From Roseitranquillus sp963749675 (lineage in GTDB: Bacteria; Pseudomonadota; Alphaproteobacteria; Rhodobacterales; Rhodobacteraceae), in NCBI GenBank assembly GCA_963749675.1, contig CAVVNT010000010.1, forward strand, positions 558,001 to 622,000: 64,000 bases of DNA, written 5' to 3'. Shown here piece by piece: positions 7,253 through 16,150 of this stretch; within the stretch, counting starts at the first letter, position 1, and each line of letters opens with the position of its first letter. The position numbers and the translations under genes are program-made. The notes under the pieces are model-generated. The model was not told the DNA's origin and searched no databases. It saw only the letters and a list, made by a program, of their open reading frames with translations.

Positions 7253-9271
7253 ATGTTCACTCGCCAGACTGACACCATCGGCAACGCCGTCCGCCTGCTC
7301 GTCGCGATGGGTGGTTTCGCCTCCGCGCCGGGCCCTAGGTCCGGCGTCGCCGCCTACGACGCCATTCGCAGGCTCGCCACCCGGCCGCCGGCGTCCTTCG
7401 CGCTGTTGGCGGCCGAGTTGACCGAGGCCGCGCGTGCCACCTTCACCGGCTTCCGCGACGCACCGCCGGACGCCGACGTCCTCTTCGCCCAGATGACCGA
7501 GACCGGCCTCCTGACCCCGGCCGAGATTACTGCCGCCGGCATGGACCCCACCGCCTGCACCGCCGCGATGCAGGGCAAGCTCTGGAACCCCGCTCACACC
7601 ACCGGCGAAATGCCCCGCCTGTTCGCCGCCATCACCACGACGGCGCTCGCCCGCCTGCTCGCGAGCCCGGAGATCGCCGCCGACCTGACCCCGGCCTTCA
7701 TGGCCGACATCCTGCAGACCACGCACCGCATCGAAGGCAGGGTCGACGACGTCGCCGGCAAGCTCGACAACCTCGAGGCGCAGACCCGCGACACCCTCGA
7801 CGCCCTTGCCCTCCGCTTCGGCGAGCCCGAGCCCGAGCGGTTGTCCCTCGCCGAGCTTCGCGCCTTCCTGGTCGAGAAGGCCCGCGACTACCGCGCCCTG
7901 TGCGCCGAGGTCGAGGCGCTTCGCGGCGCTACGCCCCGCATCGACAACGTCCTCTCCGCCGTCGAGGCCGCCATCGAGACCCTCGACCTCGAGGAGGCCG
8001 ACCGCCTCCTCGCCTCGCTCCGCGAGACCACGGCCGAGACCCTCCGCAAGCCGCTGGAGGACAACGCCAAGGTCATCGAGGCACAGGCGCGCGTCGCGCT
8101 CCTGAGGGGCGACCCCGAGGCGGCGTATCGCCTTCTCTCCGCCGCTGCTGACAGCTTCGCAGGCATCGATCCCGTTGAACCGGCGCGGCGGCGCCTCTCG
8201 TTCGGATATCTCCTACAGGCTCGGGCCCTCCGCTACGGCGGAGACGGACTCGGGTTTGCTGCCCGAATGTACAGCGATGCCCTATCTCGCCTCAACAGAG
8301 GGCGCGACCCGAAGTTGCGGATCGGGCTTGCCAGCAATCTCGGCAATGCGCTCCAGGAAGAGGGGCTTCGCGTTGGCGGCGAGCAAGGGTTTCGCTTGCT
8401 CGTCTCGGCCCGGGAGATGCAAGAATCAGCCCTCCATGTAGCGAAAGAGAATTTTGCCCCGGCTGACTGGGGAATCATCTCTAGCAATCTCGGCAACACC
8501 CTGAAGCATTTGGGAGTATGGGCAGGCGGCGAGGTGGGGGTGCGCCTCCTTGCCGAGGCCGCAGACGCCCAACGCATCGCGCTCAGCGCTCACACTGAGC
8601 TCGACCATCCCGTTGATTGGGCAATGGACCATCTTGCCTTGGCTGGGGTGTCTCGGGAGCAGGGTCGCCGCAGCGCTGACGAGAAACGCGACCGATACTT
8701 TGCTGATGCGGTGGACGGCTGCCGCGAAGCGCTGCGCGTCCTCGATGAAGTCGATCATCCGAGCGACTGGGTAAATACTCAACTTACCCTCGGCAATACA
8801 CTTGCTGATCAGGCTGTCCCAAAGGGCGACGCAAGCTTGCGCCTCCTAACGGAGGCGGTTGAGGCTTTCCGCGCCGCACTGCGCATCTACAACGAAGCGG
8901 ATTTTCCCAAAGATTGGGCGCAAACGAAGAACAGTCTTGGCACTGCACTCTGGCAGCAAAGCGAGGCAACCGGCGGAGCCACCGGCGCGTGTTTCCTCGC
9001 CGAGGCTATGGAGGCCTACCACGCCGCCCTCCGCGTCCGCACCGAGGCCGAGCATCCGGTGGACTGGGCGATGACGATGGAGAACCTCGGCCTGGCGCAT
9101 GAGGCGATGGCGGGGAACGAGACTTGCGATCCGCGGGCCGGGCTCGAACGGGCGGCGGAGTGTGTCGCGGCGGCGCTCCGGGTGTTCGACCCGGAGCACA
9201 TGCGGTCAAACTTCGACAAGGCGACCGCCAGTCTGGAACGGATCCGGAACAAGCTCGCCGGGCTGGGGTGA
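7253..9271 (+). CDS. Large TPR-like repeat protein, mosaic composition
   Basis: Hypothetical protein of 672 residues with no recognised enzyme domain. Residues about 1-240 form an alanine-rich, probably helical N-terminal region; residues about 155-280 look coiled-coil prone. From about residue 350 there are six tandem repeats of roughly 50 residues with the consensus P-x-D-W-x-x-x-x-x-x-L-G-x-x-L (HPSDWVNTQLTLGNTL, FPKDWAQTKNSLGTAL, HPVDWAMTMENLGLAH). Such TPR-like repeats usually make binding superhelices and occur in bacterial signalling and conflict proteins. No signal peptide or membrane helix is seen, so it is probably cytoplasmic. Third codon positions are almost all G/C up to about 8160, clearly less so from 8165 to 8990, and G/C-rich again to the end, suggesting a recombined repeat region. 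It does not belong to the propionate pathway by any visible feature. Confidence 0.75.
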   Translation: MFTRQTDTIGNAVRLLVAMGGFASAPGPRSGVAAYDAIRRLATRPPASFALLAAELTEAARATFTGFRDAPPDADVLFAQMTETGLLTPAEITAAGMDPTACTAAMQGKLWNPAHTTGEMPRLFAAITTTALARLLASPEIAADLTPAFMADILQTTHRIEGRVDDVAGKLDNLEAQTRDTLDALALRFGEPEPERLSLAELRAFLVEKARDYRALCAEVEALRGATPRIDNVLSAVEAAIETLDLEEADRLLASLRETTAETLRKPLEDNAKVIEAQARVALLRGDPEAAYRLLSAAADSFAGIDPVEPARRRLSFGYLLQARALRYGGDGLGFAARMYSDALSRLNRGRDPKLRIGLASNLGNALQEEGLRVGGEQGFRLLVSAREMQESALHVAKENFAPADWGIISSNLGNTLKHLGVWAGGEVGVRLLAEAADAQRIALSAHTELDHPVDWAMDHLALAGVSREQGRRSADEKRDRYFADAVDGCREALRVLDEVDHPSDWVNTQLTLGNTLADQAVPKGDASLRLLTEAVEAFRAALRIYNEADFPKDWAQTKNSLGTALWQQSEATGGATGACFLAEAMEAYHAALRVRTEAEHPVDWAMTMENLGLAHEAMAGNETCDPRAGLERAAECVAAALRVFDPEHMRSNFDKATASLERIRNKLAGLG

Positions 9272-9299
9272 GGCGGGGCGCCGCGGCGCGACGGTTTTC

Positions 9300-9382
9300 T
9301 GTACGGAACTGTACAAACCGGGGGGTCCGGAATGTACGGATCCGTACAAAACCGCCGCCTGCGGTCTGTACGAAACCGTACA
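9300..9382. promoter_or_regulatory. Three tandem 16-bp TGTACG palindromes (putative operator array)
   Basis: Three 16-bp dyads lie at 9300-9315 (TGTACGGAACTGTACA), 9333-9348 (TGTACGGATCCGTACA, a perfect palindrome) and 9367-9382 (TGTACGAAACCGTACA). All share TGTAC/GTACA arms and sit 33 and 34 bases apart, about three helical turns, so they would present on nearly the same face. The last ends 21 bases before the ATG of the decayed DUF6497 gene. The arrangement looks like a cooperative operator for a dimeric repressor of TetR or similar type. No regulator gene is adjacent, so the binding protein is unknown. Confidence 0.6.
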
Positions 9383-9403
9383 CATCGGCTCTCCTGCCTT
9401 CCG

Positions 9404-9770
9404 ATGCGCCGCCTTGCCCCGTTCCTCCTCGCCGCGCTGCCCGCCTGGGCATAGCCGGTGTCCGCCCCGTCCGGCTAGGCGCTGGAAATTATCGATATAT
9501 CCCGGGAGGTTGGCGGTGGGACGGAGCCTGTGCTGCGTCTCCGCCTCCTCGCGCCGGAGATAGCGCACCTTCGCCGAGGTCGAGAAGGACGTCCTCCACC
9601 TCCGCCGCACCGAAGGCCTGCCTCGCGTGGCGCCCGAACACGCGGATTCCGTAATCACAATCAACATGTTGGACCACCTTACCGCCTTCGGCGCGACCGA
9701 TCCCGACGCCACCCAGTACCTCGAGGCGTTCCGCGCCGTCGGCGGCGACTGCATCTGGGCAGGGCTCTGA
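9404..9770 (+). pseudogene. DUF6497-like exported protein, broken by two TAG codons and a frameshift
   Basis: The frame from ATG 9404 starts with a signal peptide (MRRLAPFLLAALPAWA), meets TAG at 9452, continues PVSAPSG, meets TAG at 9476, then reads on as ALEIIDISREVGGG and VLRLRLLAPEIA. Near 9560 the coding sense moves by one base (one surplus base) into a frame reading TFAEVEKDVLHL, then FGATDPDATQYLEAFRAVGG and DCIWAGL before TGA at 9768. The end resembles the small exported DUF6497 family of Rhodobacterales, whose members end in a DPEATQFFEAFR...TCIW pattern. Both TAGs fall where glutamine would be expected, the first right at the signal peptidase site. Probably a pseudogene; base-calling error or stop readthrough are alternatives. 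Family assignment is from memory of the pattern. Confidence 0.6.
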
Positions 9771-9860
9771 CGCCCTTTGCCAAACACCAGCGCGCACCCT
9801 AGGGTCTCCTGCAATTCGCGGCGCAGGAGCGCTGTGACATGGACGAGAGAGGACAGAAAA

Positions 9861-9995
9861 ATGCCGCATGTTTCCAAAGTCATCTTCGCTTTCGGCGCCG
9901 CAGCGGTGCTGTCGGCGTGCGCACGGCCCGAGCCCGAGCCGGTCTACATCGAGCCGGCGCCGATCGCGGCCGAGCCGAGCTACACCAAGTACTGA
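9861..9995 (+). CDS. Small lipoprotein
   Basis: Short lipoprotein precursor of 44 residues. A hydrophobic leader ends in the lipobox LSAC (Cys about residue 20), followed by a tail rich in proline and glutamate (ARPEPEPVYIEPAPI) ending in SYTKY. Similar tiny lipoproteins accompany the pcc genes in many Rhodobacterales. The ATG at 9861 follows a purine-rich AGAGGACAG ribosome-binding region. It is probably anchored in a membrane facing the periplasm; its role is unknown. Adjacent to the decayed DUF6497 gene upstream and a hypothetical gene downstream. Confidence 0.75.
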   Translation: MPHVSKVIFAFGAAAVLSACARPEPEPVYIEPAPIAAEPSYTKY

Positions 9996-10033
9996 GCAGG
10001 AGTCCCGGTGCCTTCCCCGCCGGGCTCACCCCC

Positions 10034-10387
10034 ATGCTCAAGCATCGCGGCTTCCCCGGGCGCCTGCCTGGAACCGATCACCAGTTCACCGTTCGCCGCG
10101 GCAACCCCAAGGGCGCAACGCCCATTGTCCGCCGCGAGCGCCACGCCGACCGGCGGCCGGAGGACCGCCGCGCCGACGAGGCCTTCCTGGCGGCGCTGTG
10201 GGATCATTTCGGTGAAGAGCCGTTCGAGCGGGGAAATCTCGACGCCGGACGCCTCTCCTGGCTCTTCGGACGCGAGGTCGTTCCCGCGGAAGAGCCGTTC
10301 GACCCCGCGTCCTACTCCGCAATGCTGCGCGTCGATCGCGAACGGGCCGAAGTTGCTTTCCCGGGAGTCTTCCGCGGTACGTTCTGA
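10034..10387 (+). CDS. Hypothetical protein
   Basis: Frame of 117 residues with coding-like codon use in its second half (FLAALWDHFGEEPFERGNLD, LSWLFGREVVPAEEPFDPAS). The N-terminal part is basic (GNPKGATPIVRRERHADRR) and could bind nucleic acid or be mis-started. No family is recognised and no signal peptide or membrane helix is seen. It lies 38 bases after the small lipoprotein and ends about 460 bases before pccA. The ATG at 10034 is the only ATG close to the start of the coding-like stretch and has no good ribosome-binding site, so an upstream GTG is possible. Confidence 0.5.
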   Translation: MLKHRGFPGRLPGTDHQFTVRRGNPKGATPIVRRERHADRRPEDRRADEAFLAALWDHFGEEPFERGNLDAGRLSWLFGREVVPAEEPFDPASYSAMLRVDRERAEVAFPGVFRGTF

Positions 10388-10464
10388 GCGAAGTTCGGCT
10401 TGGCCAATATCGCGATAAGCGAAGTTTGGCCGAACCTGCCGGGCCGAAGGGAAACGCGTTTCCC
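10387..10464. promoter_or_regulatory. Repeats and palindromes at the head of the pccA upstream region
   Basis: AGCGAAGTT occurs at 10387-10395 and again at 10418-10426, 31 bases apart. Between them is the perfect 10-bp palindrome TATCGCGATA (10408-10417), and a little downstream the perfect 16-bp palindrome GGGAAACGCGTTTCCC (10449-10464). These are the most AT-containing, structured bases in the 460-base gap before pccA and are reasonable operator or promoter candidates. No factor can be named, and the TTTGCAAA-type half-sites reported for PccR in Rhodobacter are not seen. Confidence 0.4.
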
Positions 10465-10848
10465 TGTACCTCCGACGTTCCTAGATGGAACGTGAGCCTA
10501 GGCGCAGCCGGGGCTTTATTTGAAGAAAGATGTTACCCCTTCCCCTCTGCGGCGGCTCGGATGCTCCAGCTTCGAGCCGCCGTCCCCTCCCCTCGGACCG
10601 CCGTGGTGCAGCCTTGCTTGCAGACCCCTGCGAAACCTGCTGTCCTTGGGAGGTTGCGAATGGGGGATTTGCCGAACATGCAGCGACGGTCCGCGTGGCT
10701 TGGCGCCCCTGACCCAAGACTTCGCGAGGCGCTCCGGCGACAGTCGGGTCGAGTGCAAGTCCATCAACCACGATCCATGAAGGTGCGTCGCGGGATCCGG
10801 GCGGTGAGTCGCGCGGGCGGATCCCGCGGTCCAGGGGAGTAGGCCGGG
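10465..10848 (+). other. pccA leader with a 10-bp hairpin, no gene seen
   Basis: No convincing gene on either strand; open frames here have poor codon use and no family pattern. GCGGGATCCG at 10790-10799 pairs perfectly with CGGATCCCGC at 10818-10827 across an 18-base loop, about 20 bases before the pccA ATG. A GGGGAG ribosome-binding site follows at about 10833. The hairpin would lie in the 5' untranslated RNA of pccA. Confidence 0.45.
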
Positions 10849-12850
10849 ATGTTCGAGAAAGTCCTGATTGCAAACAGGGGCGAGATCGCGTGCCGCGTGA
10901 TCCGCACGGCGAGGCGGATGGGCCTTCGCACCGTCGCCGTGCACTCCGACGCAGACAAGGACGCCCCGCATGTACGGATGGCGGACGAGGCCGTTCGCAT
11001 CGGCCCCCCGCCTGCGAACCAGTCCTACATCGTCATCGACAACATCCTCGACGCGATCCGGCAGACGGGAGCGCAGGCCGTCCACCCCGGCTACGGTTTT
11101 CTCTCCGAGAACAGGTCCTTCGCCGAGGCGCTGAAGGCCGAGGGCTTGATCTTCGTCGGCCCGCCGCCGGCGGCGATCCAGGCCATGGGCGACAAGATCA
11201 CCTCGAAGAAGCTGGCGGCGGAGGCCGGCGTCTCGACCGTGCCGGGTTACATGGGCCTGATCGCCGACGAAAACGAAGCGGCGAAGATTGCCGGCGAGAT
11301 CGGCTTTCCGGTCATGATCAAGGCCAGCGCCGGTGGTGGCGGCAAGGGCATGCGCATTGCCTGGTCGGAGCATGAGGCGCGCGAGGGCTTTCGTTCGTCC
11401 CGCAGCGAAGCCAAGTCGAGCTTCGGGGACGACCGCATCTTCATCGAGAAGTTCGTCACGCAGCCGCGGCACATCGAGATCCAGGTTCTCGCCGACCAGC
11501 ACGGCAACTGCGTCCACCTGGGTGAGCGTGAATGCTCGATCCAGCGCCGGAATCAGAAGGTCATCGAGGAGGCGCCGTCGCCGTTCCTCGACGCCGACAC
11601 CCGCCGGGCGATGGGCGAGCAGGCCTGCGAACTTGCTCGCGCCGTCGGCTACGCCAGCGCCGGAACCGTCGAGTTCATCGTCGATGGGGCGCGCAATTTC
11701 TACTTTCTCGAGATGAACACGCGCCTGCAGGTCGAGCATCCGGTGACCGAGCTTGTCACCGGCATCGACCTCGTGGAGCAGATGTTCCGCGTCGCGGCTG
11801 GCGAGACGCTGCCGTTCGCGCAATCCGACATCCGGCTGGACGGCTGGGCGATCGAGAGTCGAACTCTACGCGGAGGATCCGTACCGCAACTTCCTGCCAT
11901 CGATCGGCCGGCTGACGCGTTACCGCCCGCCGCGGGAGGTCAGCGAGGCGACGCGCGCCGTCCGCAACGACACCGGTGTCGAGGAGGGCGGCGAGATCAG
12001 CATGTTCTACGACCCGATGATCGCCAAGCTGTGCACCTGGGCGCCGGACCGCGCCGCGGCGATCGAGGAGATGCGTCACGCGCTCGATGCCTTCGAGCTG
12101 GAGGGGATCGGGCACAACCTGCCGTTCCTCGCCACCGTGATGGACCATCCCCGCTTCGTCGCCGGAGAGATCACGACGGCGTTCATCGCAGAGGAGTTCC
12201 CCGATGGGTTCGCGGGCGCGGCACCGGACGACGAGACGCTGCGCCGGATCGCGGCGTCCGCGGCGGCGATGCACCGCCTCGGGGAGATCAGGCGTGCGCG
12301 CATCTCGGGGCGGATGGACAACCACGAGCGCAAGGTGGGCGCGGACTGGGTGGTCGAGGCGTGCGGCCGCTCGTTCGAGGTCACGATCGCGGCCGACCGC
12401 GAGGGGGCGACGATCCGCTTCACCGATGGGACGGTCCGCCGCGTCGCGTCCGGCTGGCAGCCGGGACAGCCTCTCGCGCGGCTGACCGTCGACGGCACGC
12501 CGCTGACGCTCAAGGTTGGTAAGATCACAAACGGCTTCCGGATCCGTTACCGGGGCGCTGATCTCGCCGTGCATGTCCGCACACCGCGACAGGCGGAACT
12601 GGCGGCGCTGATGCCCGAGAAGGTGGCGGCCGACACGTCGAAGCTGCTGCTATGCCCGATGCCCGGCGTCGTCGTCCGCATCGACGTGGCGGAGGGCGAG
12701 GAGGTGCAGGAGGGTCAGGCCCTCTGCACGGTCGAGGCGATGAAGATGGAGAACATCCTGCGCGCCGAACGGCAGGCCACGGTCTCCAAGGTCAACGCAA
12801 GCGCCGGTGACAGCCTCTCCGTCGACGAAGTCATCATGGAGTTCGGCTGA
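10849..12850 (+). pseudogene. pccA: Propionyl-CoA carboxylase alpha subunit, single-base frameshift
   Basis: Biotin carboxylase plus biotin carrier subunit; with PccB it makes methylmalonyl-CoA. The N-terminal part from ATG 10849 is normal: FEKVLIANRGEIACRVIR, the ATP-grasp loop KASAGGGGKGMRIAW, and EMNTRLQVEHPVTE. After GWAIESR (codon about 338) the sense frame jumps by one base: removing one A of the AA at 11862-11863 restores GWAIESRLYAEDPYRNFLPS, exactly the family sequence. The rest, with the biotinyl motif EAMKMEN near the C-terminus, is intact to 12850. Corrected length is 666 residues, normal for PccA. As read, the product loses the end of the carboxylase domain and the biotin carrier. 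A sequencing error is as likely as a real mutation. Confidence 0.9.
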
Positions 12851-12891
12851 CCGCCAGCGCGGACGAGGCGCGAGAGCCCGCGCACCCGCCG

Positions 12892-13329
12892 CTACTGCGT
12901 CTTGTCGATCGCCCGGGTGATCTCCCGCACGTCCCACGGCGATGGCTTCCGCAGCATCACCTGCCCCTCCTTGCTCATCGCGACCACCATGAAGCTGCGC
13001 GGCCGCAAGCGCAGGCGAAGCTCGCTCTCGGCCGCCGGATCTGCATCGACCACCACGACCACGTCGCGCCGGACGAGTTCGTCAATCCGGTTTTCGATCA
13101 GTTCGACCTGGCGCGTGAAAGCCGGATCCGCGGGCGTGTTGGCAAAGACGACGAGCGGACGGGCGATCCAGCGGAATTCGTCGATGTCCACCTCCGACGC
13201 CTCGAAGATCGTCGTCGGATCCTCCTGCCAAGCCTCCACGGCGGACGCGGCGTTAACGGCGCCGGCGTCCTGCGCGGCGGCGAGCGACGCGCTTAGCACT
13301 GCGCATACGGCGGCCAGCTGCGTTTTCAT
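12892..13329 (-). CDS. DUF4174 domain-containing exported protein
   Basis: Protein of 145 residues with a signal peptide (MKTQLAAVCAVLSASLAAAQ) and one DUF4174 domain. Typical features are RPLVVFANTPADPAFTRQVE, a run of hydrophobic strand residues (DVVVVVDAD), LRLRPRSFMVVAMSKEGQV and a final helix EITRAID. The fold is predicted to be thioredoxin-like, but no CxxC is present, so a redox role is not supported. The gene lies between pccA and the mutase gene on the opposite strand, an arrangement common in Rhodobacterales. Its function is unknown. Confidence 0.85.
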   Translation of the reverse strand: MKTQLAAVCAVLSASLAAAQDAGAVNAASAVEAWQEDPTTIFEASEVDIDEFRWIARPLVVFANTPADPAFTRQVELIENRIDELVRRDVVVVVDADPAAESELRLRLRPRSFMVVAMSKEGQVMLRKPSPWDVREITRAIDKTQ

Positions 13330-13414
13330 CCATTCCCTCCTATCGCTCTCGATATAGCCCTCCGGTAAGGGTAAGGGGAAGGATGCGACGTCACGTACGG
13401 GCGAGGAGTCGGTT

Positions 13415-15542
13415 ATGGACTGGGAAGCGCGCGCCAAGAAGGAGCTCAAGGGCCGCAGTCTCGATGACCTGACCTGGATCACGGCGGAGGGCATCGCGGT
13501 CAAGCCGGTCTACACCGCGGCGGACCTCGAAGGTCTCGAGAGCCTCGGCTCGATGCCGGGCGAGCCGCCATTCGTTCGCGGCCCGAGAGCGACGATGTAC
13601 GCCGGCCGGCCATGGACAATCCGTCAGTACGCGGGGTTCTCGACCGCCGAAGAGTCGAACGCGTTCTACCGCCGGGCGCTCGCGGCGGGACAGCAGGGCG
13701 TCTCCGTCGCCTTCGACCTCGCCACCCATCGCGGCTACGACAGCGACCACACGCGGGTCGAGGGCGACGTCGGCAAGGCCGGCGTCGCGATCAACTCCGT
13801 CGAAGACATGAAGATCCTCTTCGACGGCATTCCGCTGGGCGAGATCAGCGTCTCCATGACCATGAACGGCGCCGTGATCCCGGTGCTCGCGAGCTTCATC
13901 GTCGCGGGTGAGGAGCAGGGCGTCGACCGGGCGAAGCTCTCCGGGACCATCCAGAACGACATCCTCAAGGAGTTCATGGTCCGCAACACCTACATCTACC
14001 CGCCCGAGCCCTCGATGCGGATCGTGGCGGACATCATCGAGTACACCTCGAAGGAGATGCCGCGCTTCAATTCGATATCGATCTCCGGCTACCACATGCA
14101 GGAGGCGGGCGCGAACCTGGTGCAGGAGCTCGGCTTCACGCTAGCCGACGGCAAGGAGTACGTGAAGACGGCCGTCGACCGCGGCATGGACGTCGACGCG
14201 TTCGCCGGGCGGCTGTCGTTCTTCTTTGCCATCGGCACTAACTTCTTCATGGAGGCGGCGAAGCTGCGTGCCGCGCGTCTGCTGTGGCACCGCATCATGT
14301 CGGAGTTCGGACCGAAGAAGGAGCAGTCGCTGATGCTCCGCACGCATTGCCAGACCTCGGGCGTCAGCCTGGCCGAGCAGGATCCCTACAACAACATCGT
14401 CCGCACCGCCTACGAGGCGATGTCGGCTGTCCTTGGCGGAACGCAGTCGCTGCACACCAACTCCTTCGACGAGGCGATCGGGCTGCCCACCAACTTCTCG
14501 TCGCGGATCGCGCGGAACACGCAGCTGATCCTGCAGAACGAGACGGGAGTGACGAAGGTCGTCGACCCGCTCGCCGGCTCCTACTACGTCGAGAAGCTGA
14601 CGGCGGATCTCGCCGGCGCGGCGTGGAAGCTGATCGAGGAAGTCGACGAGATGGGCGGCATGACCAAGGCCGTCGCGTCCGGGATGCCGAAGCTCAGGAT
14701 CGAGGAGGCGGCGGCGCGCAAGCAGGCCGCGATCGACCGCGGCGAGGAAGTGATCATCGGCGTCAACAAGTGGCGCCTCGAGCGCGAGGAGGAGATCGAC
14801 GTCCTCGACATCGATACCGACGCCATCCGCGCGAGCCAGACCGAGAAGCTGGAGAGGATCCGCAACGAGCGCGACGCGCCAGGTGTCGAGCGCGCGCTGG
14901 AGGCGCTGGAAACCGGCGCGCGGGAGGGGCGCGGCAACCTGCTCGAGCTCGCGACCGAAGCGGCGCGCAAGCGGGCCACGGTGGGCGAGATCAGCCAGGC
15001 GATGGAAAAAGCGTGGGGCCGCCACCGCGCGGAAGTGAAGACGCTCGCCGGCGTCTACGGCTCGGCCTACGACGGCGACGAGGACGTTCGGCGCGATCCA
15101 GAGGGAGGTCGAGCAATTCGCCGAGGAGGAGGGGCGCCGCCCGCGGATGCTGGTGGTCAAGATGGGCCAGGACGGCCACGACCGGGGCGCCAAGGTTATC
15201 GCGACCGCCTTCGCCGACATCGGCTTCGACGTCGACGTCGGGCCGCTGTTCCAGACGCCCGAGGAGGCGGCGCAAGACGCGCTCGACAACGACGTCCACG
15301 TCGTCGGCATCTCGAGCCAGGCGGCGGGGCACAAGACGCTGGCGCCGAAGCTCGTCCGCGCACTCCGCGACGCGGGCGCAGGCGACATCCTGGTCGTCTG
15401 CGGCGGTGTCATCCCGCAGCAGGACTACGCCTTCCTCAAGGATGCCGGCGTCTCCGCCATCTTCGGCCCCGGCACGAACATCCCCGAGGCCGCGCGCGAC
15501 ATCCTGCGTCTCATCCGATCCTCCCGGCACGAAGCCGCCTGA
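13415..15542 (+). pseudogene. Methylmalonyl-CoA mutase, single-base frameshift before the B12 domain
   Basis: Adenosylcobalamin-dependent mutase (ScpA/BhbA type), methylmalonyl-CoA to succinyl-CoA. The TIM-barrel part is normal (GPRATMYAGRPWTIRQYAGF, AGQQGVSVAFDLATHRGYDS, RTHCQTSGVSL, GGTQSLHTNSFDEA). After YDGDED (codon about 557) the sense frame shifts: deleting the G at 15086 gives DFGAIQREVEQFAEEEG and restores the cobalamin domain with GQDGHDRGAK (DxHxxG), GISSQAAGHKTL and CGGVIPQQDY. Corrected length is 708 residues, as expected. Uncorrected, the first frame stays open to 16150 and would appear fused to the VOC protein, without its B12 site. Real mutation and sequencing error cannot be separated here. 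Confidence 0.9.
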
Positions 15543-15547
15543 TCGGC

Positions 15548-16150
15548 GTGCACTGGCAGCTCGATCATCTCGCGGTCGCCGCCGCCGATCTCGACGAGGG
15601 CGCGGACTGGGTCGCCGACCGTCTCGGTGTCAGGCCTGGCGCCGGCGGCCGGCATGCTCTCATGGGCACGCACAACCGTTTGATGTCGATAGGCGCGGGA
15701 CTCTATCTCGAGGTGATCACGATCGACCCCGCTGCGCCGACTCCGGGCCGCTCGCGCTGGTTCGGTCTCGACGACTTCACCGGGGCGCCGCGGCTTGCGG
15801 CATGGGTGGTGCGGACCGACGATCTCGAAGCTGCGCTTGCCGTGGCGCCGGAGGGCACGGGAGAGGCGCTCGCGATCTCGCGCGGGGACTATCGGTGGCG
15901 GATCACCGTACCGTCGGACGGACGCCAGCCGTACGATGGCTGCGCGCCGGCGCTGATCGAATGGCAGGGCGCCGCGCACCCGGCTGACGCGCTGGTCGAG
16001 AACGGCGTCAAGTTCGTCCGACTCGAGGTCTCGCATCCGCAGCAACTGGCTCAGCGGCTCCCTCAGGTCGCGGGCGTGCAGTACATCGAGGGGCCACAGC
16101 GGTTGACGGCGATCTTCGACACGCAGGGCGGGGCGGTGGACCTTTCGTGA
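15548..16150 (+). CDS. VOC-family glyoxalase-like protein
   Basis: Two-module vicinal oxygen chelate protein of 200 residues. The first module begins HWQLDHLAVAAADLDEGADW, where His9 corresponds to the usual metal ligand, and continues with HNRLMSIGAGLYLEVITID (Glu as a second ligand). The second half (VKFVRLEVSHPQQLAQRL) repeats the fold. It may act on a small metabolite such as an epimer or aldehyde; substrate unknown. The start is a GTG at 15548, five bases after the mutase stop, and the stop overlaps the next gene in GTGA. Methylmalonyl-CoA epimerase is also a VOC protein, but this sequence does not show that family's pattern. Confidence 0.8.
   Translation: MHWQLDHLAVAAADLDEGADWVADRLGVRPGAGGRHALMGTHNRLMSIGAGLYLEVITIDPAAPTPGRSRWFGLDDFTGAPRLAAWVVRTDDLEAALAVAPEGTGEALAISRGDYRWRITVPSDGRQPYDGCAPALIEWQGAAHPADALVENGVKFVRLEVSHPQQLAQRLPQVAGVQYIEGPQRLTAIFDTQGGAVDLS

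Noticed and set aside
5317..7284. Long minus-strand open frame extending the drug exporter upstream to more than 1,000 codons
   Set aside because: It runs antisense through pccB and yields low-complexity Gly/Asp/Arg sequence; the exporter family start is at 5316.
10516..11823. 435-codon minus-strand frame opposite pccA and its leader
   Set aside because: Antisense to conserved biotin carboxylase codons; no family pattern.
13415..16150. Mutase-VOC fusion protein of 911 residues
   Set aside because: The middle part is frameshifted arginine-rich nonsense; the conserved B12 domain lies in another frame with its own stop.
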